Shown here one piece after another: positions 44,448 to 55,661 of a DNA stretch of 64,000 bases (its first letter is position 1; every line of letters starts with the position of its first letter). The notes under the pieces are model-generated. The model saw only the letters and a program-made list of their open reading frames with translations, was not told the origin of the DNA and ran no database searches. The position numbers and the translations under genes are program-made. The stretch covers positions 1-64,000 of the forward strand of contig QJNS01000296.1 in assembly GCA_004154925.1 (NCBI GenBank), read 5' to 3'. This DNA is from Monosporascus cannonballus. Lineage: Eukaryota; Ascomycota; Sordariomycetes; Xylariales.

Positions 44448-47400
44448 ATGGCGGGCACATCTAGATATCATGGCGGCTTGATCTCATTCGAGGGTCCGGG
44501 AGAAATGGTCGCAACACAATGTCGACTACTTCCAAGCTCGCCAAATATACTGATCTTGCCGGAACTTGAACATTTCAAGGCGGAAGGCCCCGACCACCCG
44601 GCATCCGACTGTCGATCAAGTATCTTGCGAATTCACGAGGCATGCGATGCTCGAGCACAGAGGGCTTACGCGTTTCTGCGGGAATCAACTCCAAATAATA
44701 AACGACTGGTTTTCATGAAGGGAGGAACAGCGACTGCATATAGGGAGTGCATCACGGCTATTAGCGAGCACATCACAGGGGGGCATATTGTGGAAGCCAA
44801 GCAACTCTTCGAGGAGCATTTACGGAGTGGTGTTGAGGGTTTACAACAGGCCCCTGAAGAGATACAAGATACATATTCGAGCCCTATTTTCTGTGCTACC
44901 GACACGAGCGATCATGGGGACGACAAGAATAATGCTGGTGAAGAGGACTCGGAAAATCCCATTCTCATGGCTATAAGAGCGGCTGACGCGTTGGATCGCG
45001 AAACGGAGTTCTTACAACCCAATACTGAACTCGATGGTATGACCTCGATCCGTCGACGTAGTGGAAGCTTGCCGGTTCGTCCATCCGCTGGTAATATCTT
45101 GGAATCAACGCGATGTCACGCCGTGAGGTTCCCAGGTGAATCGCAAAGACTCACCGCACAAGAAGGTCCTAATAAAGCAAAGCAGCAAGTGTTCATGCCC
45201 ACTGGAGAACGCTTAGGACCCATTGAAGAATCATGCTCAGATTGCACCGAGCACGATCGCGTTGCGGGCGCATATTTCAACGATGATCCCTTGACCCCGT
45301 GGTCTACATCTTTTGGATCAGGACCAGCCACCCCGGCAGTCTTAGGGGGGGCTTGCCTTGTCGGTATTCATCAGTACGAATCAGTATGCTCTAGGCACCT
45401 GAGAACGAAATCCATTGACGGGCTTTACGCGAGTAAGGGCCACAATCAGGAGGATATTCTGCTGTGCAGTGCTTCTTGTTTAGACTTGGCGGAATCAAAC
45501 CTTGGGAGTCAAGTTACAGCCACTTCACAGGAAAACCGAGTCCCGGAGCCGATACCCTGGGGCAGAATTCCACATGCTACCTTCAATTCAAGGAAGAGGA
45601 TGGGTAGACGTGGACCGCCACCCCCTTTACTACTCATCAGGTCAGATACAAGACCACTAGCATATACGGACGGGCCTCCATGCTTGTGGAATGGCTATAC
45701 GAACCAATGCACAGACACAGCGAAAAATTATATTGATAGGGGATCAAATCCCACGGAACCCGAATCCCCGGGTGATCTGGATGATAGATCTGGACCTGTA
45801 GCTAACCCACCGCTCCGAACGATACTGCCCATGGTCGAAGATCTGGTCCTACATATCAAGAACGGGCAGGTTGATTCACTTTTAGAGTATGTTCTTCAGT
45901 GCTTCAAGGAGGGGAGTTATCCCGTCTCAACGCCACACTTACCCCCAGAGTCCGGGGAAGAAGTATATTCGGATATATCAAGCAGGTCGACTAATCGGCT
46001 TTTCAGCCCTTCCCCGGGCACGAGTCGGCACGTCGCTTATGAGAAGGCACGAACGACTTTACATCGGCCACAGGAGGATGAATATGATCCTTTCGCATCT
46101 CATGGGAACTATCTACAGCCCTACACCACCCTGCATGCAAAGCAGAACACACTGACTCCTACCTCGCCGACTAGGCCATCAGAACCACCCACCCCAGCGC
46201 AGACGCCTCCACGACAGATTGCTCGACCACAAAACAAATGTTTCTACACCTTGCACATAACGGACTCCCAGACAGCGGTTGACATTCAAGACTCCCTGAG
46301 ATCACTCCTCGGCACATACTTCGCTTCGGAAGGTGCAGGTCATCAAGAAGCCGCCTTTCCATTCCCCCGTGGGCTCGGCGATATCTGGCAGCCAGTCTTC
46401 AAAAAGACGGGACCGGATAGCTCGGGGATACACAAAAGGAGCGTCGACCTAATACTTGCTATCGGAGCGCAGGAAGGCGTTAAGGACGAATTCGTGCGTG
46501 CTCTAAGCGGCTCACTCGAGAAGTTGGGTACGAAACCGGACGGCATAACACGGAGTGGAAGACTCAACCTGACGTAAGTTTCCTGTAAATGATGCGCATC
46601 ATGGAGCGGTTCACTGACGAAGCTGCTTAGCTATCTAGTCGTAAATGCGATACGGGCTCTCAGCACACAGTCTTCTTCCAACCAGGCCCTAAACAGTCCG
46701 TTTGCGAATCCGTGTCTTCTGGCAACTCTAGTTATCCCATTCCTCGAGACGTACATGGCGGTTCACTCGAAGACACAATTTCTTCTACTGGAATATCCAC
46801 CGGAGCATCTGGGTACTGTTCTCGCCATGCAGCAGTTGATCGGCGGTGATCTCCTGAAAGTCGCGGGCATCTTAGACGATAGTGCCGGCGAGCTAAGGCC
46901 AGGACCGTCAGGTGTGGAGGCGCAAAAGAGGCACGCGGCCGCAACTGCGCCAGGCGCGAGATTGCTCGACTCCGGGACAGCACCCAGGACGACGCCGTCG
47001 TTCTCTAAAGCCGACTTCCTCCTCACCTCTTCCGCGACGGAGTCGGAGATCGCGACGCTGATCTTGGCGGTCTGGAAAATCCTCGTCGACCGCTCGCCCT
47101 CCTACATCCCGGACGGCGCGCCGTGGACGTCGGCAACCGCCCCCGACTCCCCACAGAAACCTGACCACGGTTCCGAGATTGGGCCGCTCGCACGGTCGCC
47201 GCTCATCGAATCGGGCATCCGATACGAGCCGCTGGGCAGCGCAGCGGTCACGATGGGTTTCCAGAGACCGTCGTCTACCACCGCATCACACGGCAGAGGA
47301 CGCCCAGAACCGCCGGCGTCGCATCCCCGACCTCGCGTGCCACGCGCGCCGTCACCCCCGAAATCGTCGCGGTCCCCGATCGTGGGGACGATCAAGAATA

Positions 47401-47651
47401 GCCAGAGGGCGAAGCTCAGGAGCGTGCTGGGCCGGGAGCTGGACATGGAGGACGGATCGGCCGTGGCGCGGCCGAACCCGGCTTCTTCGTCCTGCGACCC
47501 TTTCGAGGACGACCAAGATGACGACGATGATGACGGGCACTTCGCTGCCGAGGAGCGGAAGTACATGCCGCTGTTCATGAGGAAGCGTGAGACCCGGAGG
47601 GGGAACAGCAGCAAAGCGATGAAGTTCCTCGGGCTCAGCACGGAGGAGTGA
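44448..47651 (+). CDS. Large fungal protein of unknown function
   Basis: Two exons, 44448-46573 and 46631-47651, with a 57-bp intron (GTAAGT...CTTAG, CTGAC branch), give 1048 aa. I chose the ATG at 44448 (GCGAAATGGCGGG). The first conserved-looking block follows at once: GGLISFEGPGEMVATQCRLL then PSSPNILILPELEHF. A second block, about residues 480-560, is IVEDLVLHIK-like (PMVEDLVLHIKNGQVDSLLE). A third, about 610-800, spans the splice: KCFYTLHITDSQTAVDIQDS, FPFPRGLGDIWQPVFKK, VDLILAIGAQEGVKDEFVRA, then YLVVNAIRALSTQS and LATLVIPFLETYMAVHSKTQ. The remainder is low-complexity, with an acidic C-terminus. It resembles fungal entries loosely called gastric-mucin-like. No catalytic motif was seen. 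Confidence 0.8.
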
Positions 47652-49384
47652 GATTTTCTCCTACCGAGATACTTCCCCCGTCCAGATGGGATCTCCCGTA
47701 TGTCAAGGACGTTAGGTCTGTAACTGGAGTTGGGAGGGTATATCCATCACGATGAGTCAGGTTTGAATGGCAAGTTGTTCAAAGGCTTGCCGCTGCCTCC
47801 GCATTTCACATCCGACCGGACCGCTCTTTTCGATTCATGTCTTGTCGTGGGGCCCCACCTGCGATTGTGTTACTCAGCTAATCGGCACCCTCCACTGCTT
47901 CCGACTGCGTAGTTTATACTCCTCTCCGTGTGCCCGTCCGTCTGTCCCCGATATCGTGATATGTCCCCGCGACCGAACCGGCTATTCGCTTTACCCCCTC
48001 AGTGTGACCCCGTCACTCAGACGTTGAAGGTCTCCTTTCCCCAGTGTAGGATGCACCGTCCGCCCATCGATACAAGTAGCACATCTCGTGTCCCCTGCTC
48101 GAAAAGAATCGATCCTTTGACGAGTTTCTCAGCGGGGGGACCGCCCTGGTAGGTTAGGAAGGTATCCCCTTAATACCGCATCGCTCCCGGCGGGCTCCGG
48201 GGTACACAGGCCATGTAGGTGTGACAAATCGCCGAGAGGGGCAGAAGAACCGCGTCTCGACTCAGCTGTGGTGAGTAGGTAGGATCTCTGTTATAGAGAT
48301 AGGTAGACAGGCACGCAGGGCAGGGGAACCCTCTCTCTCCGCTCTCACTCAAAATATATCAAAAAATATTTTTTAAAAAAATTAATAATAATGATTCGAA
48401 GACACCCATCAAGCGGTCCGTCCGGAGACAGACACACAAACCACGTGGCAAAAAGAAAGCGCGTGGACGAGAACACATCACTCTTACCCCTTACCCATCT
48501 TACTCGGCAAAGCAGTATCGTTGCCCACGTGACAAAAGTACGTCGGTAGTAAGCGGCACGAAGGTGCCAAGGAAGGTCATGGGAGCCGGAATATGACGGG
48601 GGGGGAAAAAAAAAAATAAAAAATACTGAAGGTAAACCAGAAGCATAGCATACTAGGTAGCACAGCACTCGTGTTGTAGGCAAAACAATCGTTCTTCGCA
48701 ATGTAAAGAGGATGCCCCCTTCCCTATGATTAAATCTCCCAGATGTGGGCCGAGGTATGCTGAAAAGATGATCCATGATGAAGAGAGAGGGAAACGAGCG
48801 AGCGTGAATAGCATCATCATCGTCATCTAAGCGCAGTCTGTGCGGCATATCTGCTCCCACCTCCTGTAATCACATCCACCCAAGCTCACTCGCTCGCTTC
48901 GTCCTTCCTTCAGGCACTTCGTTCCCCAAAGTCACCGAAAAGTACACAGAAACCGCAGGAAACCGGCCTAGGTCGCCGTTGATGCCAGGTGCTGAGCGTG
49001 AATTTCTAGTAGGGGAAAAAGTTGCTCGCCTCGATCATTAAGTATAACCGCACTCTATGGAAACCGGACCCGAGAGACGAGTCTTCTCTGAGAATATCAC
49101 GACCTTTGCGCTCACATGCTAGAGATCTCCTGTATTGCCGAGGAACGGCGTTAGACCGGAGAAATCGACGACGACGACGACGACGACGATGATGATGATG
49201 ATGATGGAAAACCTCCGAGTGATCATGAATTCGTCTATCGGCAGTCAAAAGCGAGGAACTAAACCGCAGCCCACCTTGCCATCCTGACCACCCGCATGCT
49301 GTATTGCCAGTCCGTTCCGCGGAAAACCAAGATGGTACGTGAGAGTGCTTTCGTATCTCGGGGGTATCGTCATGAAGAGGTACT
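47652..49384. other. Intergenic between convergent genes, with repeats
   Basis: 3' flanks of the large unknown gene and of ypt1. A CGA/TGA trinucleotide repeat lies at 49165-49206, and a G-run/A-run junction at 48599-48616. Frames here are composed of low-complexity residues and are not credible genes. Confidence 0.5.
49165..49206. repeat. CGA then TGA trinucleotide repeat
   Basis: About eight CGA units pass directly into about six TGA units, a pattern that arises when one repeat type mutates by transition. It lies in the 3' flank of ypt1. Confidence 0.85.
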
Positions 49385-50591
49385 CTAACAGCACCCGCCG
49401 CCGGAGGAGTTGGAGACGCTGTGGCCAGGACCGACCTGGACGCCGGGCTTGGTGTTGGTGGTCGCCTGAGAGCCCATGCGCTCCTTGATTTGCCGAGCCA
49501 TGGTCAAGAAAGCTTGCTCGACGTTGGAGGCGTTCTTGGCAGAGGTCTCGAGGAATGGGATACCCAAGCTGTCAGCAAATTCCTGGAAATCACGTCAGTC
49601 TTCTCTGGAACCAAAGCCCCCATCAATGTGCTGTGAAATCTCGACGGGGTCATGTCGCTGGCTAGGATGCCGTACCTTGGCGACCGTGTACTCGACGACC
49701 TTCTTGTCCGACATATCGCTCTTGTTGCCTACCAGCAACTTGTTGACGCCCTCGGTAGCATAGCGGTCGATCTCTTGCAGCCACTGCTTCACGTTGTTGA
49801 AGCTGTCCATGTCGGTAACATCGTAGACGACGCAGATACCGTGAGCGCCTCGGTAGTAAGACGAAGTAATAGTCCGGAATCGTTCTTGGCCGGCTGTGTC
49901 CCACTGTAGCAAAGACAGGGCAGTTAGAAACCGCGGCGACGGAGTTTGGGCGAGAAGCTGGTCCTTACAATCTGCAGCTTCACCGTCTTGCCATCCAACT
50001 CAATAGTTCGGATTTTCTACCGACGGTCAGCGAGGAGGTACTAAGTTTTGTACCTCTCGGACGCGCGATCACGTACGAAGTCGACACCGATAGTGGAGAT
50101 ATATGACTCAGTATAGGTGTCATCGGCGAATCGCAAAAGAAGACAGGACTTTCCAACACCGGAGTCACCGATGAGGAGCAGCTTGAAGAGGTAGTCGTAC
50201 CTACGATGATCGATGGTCAGTACCGGAGTAGGGGCCTGGAGGACCTGTTTCAATTTGGCCTCAGCCTCCGGGCGGAGACCGGAGGTAGCATTCCAGGTAG
50301 ACATGGTTGTTGACGAGTTTGGGGATGCGAATGCTGTGTCTGGAGTTTGCTACGAGTAGGACACTGCATGTAGGACATCGTTGGAGGTGGAGGTGGAGGT
50401 GGAGGTGGAAGCGGAAGGGGGAGGAAGGTTGGAAGAGAGTTGGGATGCGTCTGGAACGAGGGGCGCCGGGTAGACTCTGCGCATTCAAGGTCAGCATCGA
50501 GGCCATCATCGACGATGTTTGCTAAGGATGATGCGACAGGGTAGGAAATAGGAGGGGATAACGGGGCTGGGACGTACTACTCGGGATTCAT
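49385..50591 (-). CDS. ypt1: Rab GTPase Ypt1/Rab1
   Basis: Five exons give 202 aa: 50581-50591, 50077-50200, 49969-50016, 49676-49903 and 49385-49582. The first exon is 11 nt (MNPE), separated by a 380-bp intron. GTPase motifs are complete: GDSGVGKS (residues 15-22), switch [23 protein letters not shown] and ETSAKN. The C-terminus SSGGGCC carries the double cysteine for geranylgeranylation. The switch/RabF signatures ([40 protein letters not shown]) are those of Rab1/Ypt1. Known role: ER-to-Golgi and intra-Golgi vesicle transport and autophagy, on Golgi membranes. Intron donors are GTAGTA, GTACGT, GTAAGG and GTACGG. Confidence 0.96.
50382..50410. repeat. GGAGGT hexamer repeat in the first ypt1 intron
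   Basis: About five copies of GGAGGT. It lies within the 380-bp first intron of ypt1, so it has no effect on the coding sequence. Confidence 0.8.
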
Positions 50592-50724
50592 GTTGGTTGC
50601 TGCGTGGATGCGCTACTACAACCACCGTACACTCGAAGCGATAACTATCCGAGGGAAGCAAATAAATGTATGGACTCAATCCAGACAGACAGAGAGACGG
50701 AGAGACAGCCAGATGACAGATCGA

Positions 50725-50751
50725 GTGTTGTTGTTGTTGTTGTTGTTGTTG
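50725..50751. repeat. TTG microsatellite
   Basis: About eight to nine TTG units in the ypt1 upstream region, probably its 5' UTR or promoter. Confidence 0.85.
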
Positions 50752-50799
50752 GCGGCCGCAAGGGGGGTTACGTAGGTAGGTAAGTAGTTGTTAAGGATT

Positions 50800-50826
50800 G
50801 TGATGATGATGATGATGATGATGATT
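50800..50826. repeat. GAT microsatellite
   Basis: About eight TGA/GAT units upstream of ypt1. Confidence 0.85.
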
Positions 50827-51582
50827 GAAAGAAAGGAGCGCCGTTGTCATTGATGGATGGAGGTTTTGGACTAGGTAGAGAGAGGACCAGGCAAGGCGCA
50901 GGCACAGACACCGTTCCTAGTTTAGTTTAAGGCAACACGGTGGTACATGGCACTCCGCAAGTACCTACTGGGCTCCTAGCAGGTCGGTTTGTGACAATGT
51001 GGACTGGGTGTGAAACTGACACCGACATTCACTAAACACTCCCCAAGCGGTCACTGGAACTATCCCGAGATACATACATAGGTACGTACGTGCATACCAT
51101 ACATGCATGCTTCGATGTCTTATGCACTTCTCACCTCGTATCCGTTATCAGTTGTATGTATCAGCATCAGGGCGCCATCAGCCGTCCATCAGCTGATGAG
51201 CCGCTACCACAGCTGCCGGAGTCTTCCATCAGCTCGAGATAAGGATCGAAACTTGTCTCGATCAAGCAGAAACCACTTGTCAGACTAGAGACGTCTATTG
51301 TATGTCACTTGACCCTGCCTTCTTTCAGATTCCCTACCTGCAACATGGCACATGAACACAGGATACAAAGGAGAACTTACAACTCAAAACAGTCCGAAAA
51401 AAATGACGTCAATCCTCCTTGATGATAATTGATGATCCCTTTACAACTTGATTGTGTACTAATAATGCCTATACGTGCAAATACATACAAATACATGCAG
51501 TCTTTTGCATTTTATTTATGAATCCATATTATGGAAGTTAGCGAGTCCGAAACTACCAGAGACGGGAGTTTTCTAATTCGCC

Positions 51583-51617
<35 letters not shown>

Positions 51618-51618
51618 G
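51583..51618. repeat. GTCT tetranucleotide microsatellite
   Basis: About nine GTCT units. No gene association. Confidence 0.9.
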
Positions 51619-52123
51619 AATAGAAGGTTTCAATAAAGTACCTAGGTAACTGAAGATACCGTCCGTCATCCAACTTATTGATACCGGGTATGTAGTTTCT
51701 AGTAGGGGGGCCCTGATGGCCCTCCGAAAATCCGGCAGTCTACCGCGCAGCCCGACGGGGGACATCCCCAACCCCGCTAGCCTCAAGCTATCCGAGCTTG
51801 CTTGTTCCCCCGTCGTATCGTATCGTATCGTGCGACAGTTCCGGAAATATCATATCGTTGAAAGCCGGGAGCATTTGATTGCCTAACCTGCATGTTATGC
51901 AGATACAGTATGTAGGAAGACAAGCGAAAACAAACAGCTTCGCTTACATCATATCTCGATCCAACTTTGGTTCTTCTGTACTACGTAAGCGCATATCCCC
52001 GAACCATCAAACGAGTTGGACTTCCCCCAAGTTGAAGCCCGCCCGAAACAGCCAGGATTCCTTCTGGCAGGTATTGATGAGCAGTTCTTCCCCTGCCTCT
52101 CCTGCCACCGAGGCCGCGGACAC

Positions 52124-53114
52124 ATGTCCCCCCCAAGCAGCGCCATCCGAACCTCATACAATGCGGTGAGCTCGGGCACGGTCCTGCGCCGGCTGTCTTC
52201 GTTGGCGCCCGCCACGAGCTCTGCCCCGGCCTCTTCTCCGGCCTCTACTCCTTCCATATCGGCCAATATCCCGGCGCAACCTCCGGATGCTCTTCGCGTG
52301 ACACCGCAGTCGCAACCAGACCTGACGCCGATATGGTTCAACTCCTCCACTGCTCGGTTCGACCAGCCGCCGGCACCATCGCCGGGAAACGGTCCAGCGC
52401 AGCCAGATGATGAGCGCAAGGTGAAACTTGGTAAAAGTGAGCTTCCTCTGCCTTCGGCCTGCCTTTATATGGATCTCTCTCTAACGAGGATTGCTAGCTT
52501 TGCGCATACTACAAGAACGACTACCGACCCTCCTGCAATCGCCCCTGCCGCAGGAAATCCTGTCCCCGAACATCTCGCTCCATCTGTTTCCCTCGACGCA
52601 TCCGTACCTCCCGGTGGTCTCGGGCAAGGTCGCATACATAGCAGCGCTGTGGACCTCTCCGATAGCCTGGAACCGGGTCCCCATCATCGGCAACCTGAAG
52701 CTCGAGATCCTCTCGGAGCGCATGGTCAACCAGCCGCTCCACTCCTCGCCCAGACGGCCGGGCGCGTGCGGCGAGCAGCTGGTGGTCAAATGGCGGACGG
52801 CCGCGAGCAAGTCCAAGGACAACGGCCCGAGCCTGGCGGAGCAGGGGGAACACAAGCTGGACGACCACCTCAGGGGCACCATAAGCCAGGGCGACAAGAA
52901 GCCCTTCACCGGCCTCTTCATATTCGAGTTCGACCGGGACGGCAAGATTCTGAGCCACACGATCGAACACGTCGACGAGCACGGCGAGTGGGAGAAGGGC
53001 GTCGGCGCCAAGGTGGTGGGCCTGACGGACTGGTTGCTAGGCGGCATAAAACGAGGTCCCGCTGGAGGGACCGCTCTGCCGCTATTCGAGATTATGTGCA
53101 AGAAGAGGAAATAA
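52124..53114 (+). CDS. Conserved fungal hypothetical protein, NTF2/DUF2358-like fold suspected
   Basis: Two exons, 52124-52436 and 52498-53114, with a 61-bp intron (GTGAGC...TTGCTAG, CTAAC branch), give 309 aa. The N-terminal 100 residues are Ser/Pro/Ala-rich (SSLAPATSSAPASSPASTPS), possibly an organellar targeting or disordered region. After the splice the domain reads LRILQERLPTLLQSPLPQEI, then ISLHLFPSTHPYLPVVSGKV, YIAALWTSPIAWNRVPIIGN and LKLEILSERMV, and later GLFIFEFDRDGKILSHTIEH. The pattern (helix pair, then strands ending in a FxFDxxGKIxxH motif) is that of NTF2-like DUF2358 proteins. This assignment is inferred from the motif order. No catalytic role can be named. The protein ends in KRK. 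Confidence 0.75.
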
Positions 53115-53268
53115 GTCACGGCCGGTGTGGAACTGGCCTGGCTAGAATCCCGGGGGGGGGAGAATCGGTGACTGCACGTGTCGAGACGGAAATCTCTGTG
53201 TACCCCTACTGTGTACTAGTATAAAAGTGTTAGATACCTGTCACCACTCACCACCGAGCGGAGAGCTG

Positions 53269-53340
53269 GTATATGAAGCTGTATATGAAGCTGTATATGA
53301 AGCTGTATATGAAGCTGTATATGAAGCTGTATATGAAGCT
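53269..53340. repeat. 12-bp minisatellite
   Basis: Six near-perfect copies of GTATATGAAGCT. Because the unit is a multiple of three, the minus strand stays open and reads HIQL repeats. That frame is an artefact, not a gene. Confidence 0.9.
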
Positions 53341-53774
53341 GGCTATGCATGATATTGCGGATAACAAAGTACTGCCCGGCATTATAGGTCAATACGAAGA
53401 GCTTTCGCTGCAATGGGGAGGGAGGGACTCTAGTGAAACCTTCTAGGGGGGTTTATCGCATAATGTTTCCGGACGTGTCGGAGTCCTCCGTTGGTCAAAT
53501 AAGTCTTTAAGTTAAAGCTGGAACTTATCATTGACACCTACATTTTCCCTCTATCGCTCAGCTATAGCAGACTTTCAGACAAAACTCGTGAACCCTGAAA
53601 GAATTCCCCGTTATAGAGAGATCTACTTCGTTCCCACGTTTGTTCATCGAAAGCTCAATTGTTTGAGCCGATACCGTGTGCCGCGCATTCCGATTTCGGG
53701 CATCTTGATTCAGATGCTTCAGGTATCGAGCCACTTAAATAGACTGCATACGCTCTCCCACTCGCGGACGCACG

Positions 53775-53800
53775 CACTCACTCACTCACTCACTCACTCA
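53775..53800. repeat. CACT tetranucleotide microsatellite
   Basis: About six CACT units about 115 bp upstream of the 2EXR gene start, probably in its 5' UTR. Confidence 0.85.
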
Positions 53801-53913
53801 ATAACTCCCTCAACTCATTCTATCCGCGCTGATCTGCGCTACCTGGGCATCGTCCCTCGTGTTACGGCACCGGTGGTTTACTTCTCTACACCGCCTACTT
53901 TGTTCCGTCCAAG

Positions 53914-55137
53914 ATGTCGAACTCGACCTTTTGGCTCGAGTTCAGCGTCTTCAGCGACGGGCTCGACGCGGCGGCGGCGCAGCGCATGAGCCGACACCAC
54001 CCGTCGTTCGCGCCGTTCCCCGAGCTCCCCGCCGAGCTGCGCCTGCGCGTCTGGGAGTACATGCTGGCGCCGCGGATCGTCCAGGTGGCGTGCGTCGAGT
54101 CGTCCTGCCCGTCCCGCGAGGGGAGGGGGATCGGGAGAAGAGGAGGGGGAGGAGCCCGGGGGGAGCAGCAGCAGGTCCCCGTCCTCCTGCACGTGAACCG
54201 CGAGACCCGTGCCCTGGCGCTCTCCCACTACGAGCTCGCCTTCGGCTGGAGGGTGCCGCACGTGCTGGCCATGAACGTCAACGTCAACAACGGCAACGGC
54301 GACGGCGGCGGCGGCGGCCGCGCGCCGGGGGCGTACCGCTACCCCGCGAACCACTACCGCCACGAAAGCCTCCCAACCTCCGCTTCCGCACACACGTCAT
54401 CGTCACCGGACCCGGGCCCGCCGCCCCAGCCCCCGATGATAAAGACGGGCTCGGAGCCGCGGACCTACTTCGGCTTCGCGCGCGACGCGCTGTACCTGCG
54501 GGGGGAGCTGGAGCCGCACGACAGCTTCGGGTTCAACAGCCCCGCCGCGTACTTCGTGTCGCGGGCTGACGCGGCCCGCGCGCGCCGCGTCGCCGTCGAG
54601 TTCGCCGCCCTGCGGTACGGCGAGGGCGCGGGCCCCCAGCAGATCTTCGGCAGCCTGTTCCACGTCGTCGACCGGTGCGGGGCGGCGGGTCGTGGGCGGG
54701 GCCGGGGAGCCGGGGGAGGGGAGGGAGGATGGGCGCGGACGGGGGAAGGCGGAGGGCTAGATGGGGATGGGAGAGGCGAAGGGAAGACGGCAGCATGCCA
54801 GAGCGGCCTCGCGGGGAACACGGTCCTGGTCGCCGTCACGTCCGCGGACGAGGCCACGCACGCGCTCCTCGGCGGGGAGGGCCCCTTGATCCGGGACGAC
54901 GATAGGAGCTGGAAGCGCGAGGACGAGGAGGTGTGGAGGCGGGACAGTGGAGGCGAAGGGGAGCAAGTGGGAAGGGGAGGGGACATGACCAGGGAGGACG
55001 GGGAGGAGCGGCAGGAGGAGCCGAATATCATACAAAAGATCTGGAGCGACTGGTACCGCGGGTCGATCGTCACGTCGGCGCTGGCCGGCGTGCGGTTCAA
55101 GCTGGTCAGGGAGGAGGACCTGGAGCGGTACTTGTAA
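53914..55137 (+). CDS. 2EXR-domain protein
   Basis: Single exon of 407 aa. After FWLEFSVFSDG, residues 35-50 carry the 2EXR signature (FPELPAELRLRVWEYM), followed by the second half of the domain (VPVLLHVNRETRALALSHYE, then RTYFGFARDALYLRG). This F-box-like N-terminal domain is greatly expanded in filamentous ascomycetes; its function is unknown, and a role in protein-protein contacts is likely. Two Gly/Arg-rich insertions (about 72-88 and 250-285) and an acidic low-complexity stretch at about 330-370 are not part of the domain. The C-terminus (IWSDWYRGSIVTSALAGVRF) again looks conserved. The coding sequence is very GC-rich. Confidence 0.85.
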   Translation: MSNSTFWLEFSVFSDGLDAAAAQRMSRHHPSFAPFPELPAELRLRVWEYMLAPRIVQVACVESSCPSREGRGIGRRGGGGARGEQQQVPVLLHVNRETRALALSHYELAFGWRVPHVLAMNVNVNNGNGDGGGGGRAPGAYRYPANHYRHESLPTSASAHTSSSPDPGPPPQPPMIKTGSEPRTYFGFARDALYLRGELEPHDSFGFNSPAAYFVSRADAARARRVAVEFAALRYGEGAGPQQIFGSLFHVVDRCGAAGRGRGRGAGGGEGGWARTGEGGGLDGDGRGEGKTAACQSGLAGNTVLVAVTSADEATHALLGGEGPLIRDDDRSWKREDEEVWRRDSGGEGEQVGRGGDMTREDGEERQEEPNIIQKIWSDWYRGSIVTSALAGVRFKLVREEDLERYL

Positions 55138-55661
55138 GCGCGAGGTATGTATGTCCGTCGTTCGTCGGCCGGCGTAGCAAATAGAGGAGAAAATCCTGGG
55201 CGATGGCCTGCGAGGGGAGGTAGGTGAGGTCGTCCGGGCCTTTCGAATCTTGGACACGGATCGCTTCGAGGGGAAATCCGCGGCCGATATCACTGAGTAG
55301 ACAATGCGCTAGCTTGGCTCGTTTTGTTTTATCTGCCTCTGAAGTCGGCTTTAGAGCGGAAGGATATAAGGTCCCCGGGGGATGCATAACACAAGGATAC
55401 GACGGAACAGTCCGTTTGAGGCAACGGACCCCTCACGGCCTTATATTCAGAACGCTACATTCCCCTACGGCAGACACGAAACCTCAAATTCTCGGGAACT
55501 TAGACGTCGCTTCAAACTGTCTTTCTCCTATATGCATTTCACCTAGCCGCCGACATCCAATGTAGGAATCCACACCGCCCGCCAAACACCACGTTACAAA
55601 ACCGCTATATTCCAGAACATCTCCCAAAACGATAGAGAAACGCCGGAGCCCCCGCACACGC
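55138..55661. other. Intergenic between convergent genes
   Basis: 3' flanks of the 2EXR gene and the carnitine acetyltransferase gene. No coding signal beyond shadow frames. Confidence 0.5.

Larger units (their letters stand above)
50592..52123. other. Intergenic with microsatellites
   Basis: Divergent spacer between ypt1 and the gene at 52124. It holds a TTG repeat at 50725-50751, a GAT repeat at 50800-50826, TACA/TACG-rich low complexity near 51070-51110, and a GTCT repeat at 51583-51618. No genes were seen. Confidence 0.6.
53115..53913. other. Intergenic with a minisatellite and microsatellite
   Basis: Tandem-oriented spacer between two plus-strand genes. Apart from the repeats listed separately, no gene was seen. 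The last few hundred bases form the upstream region of the 2EXR gene. Confidence 0.5.

Noticed and set aside
48345..48860. 171-aa minus-strand frame downstream of ypt1
   Set aside because: It runs through A-runs and low-complexity sequence, ends in Ile/Lys/Tyr-rich nonsense and lacks any domain.
53268..53342. CRISPR-like array
   Set aside because: The units are contiguous with no spacers, and the genome is eukaryotic.
53216..53413. Minus-strand frame with HIQL repeats
   Set aside because: It is the 12-bp minisatellite read in a frame that stays open because 12 is a multiple of three.
54465..55293. Long minus-strand frames over the 2EXR gene
   Set aside because: GC-driven antisense frames rich in Ser/Pro/Arg.
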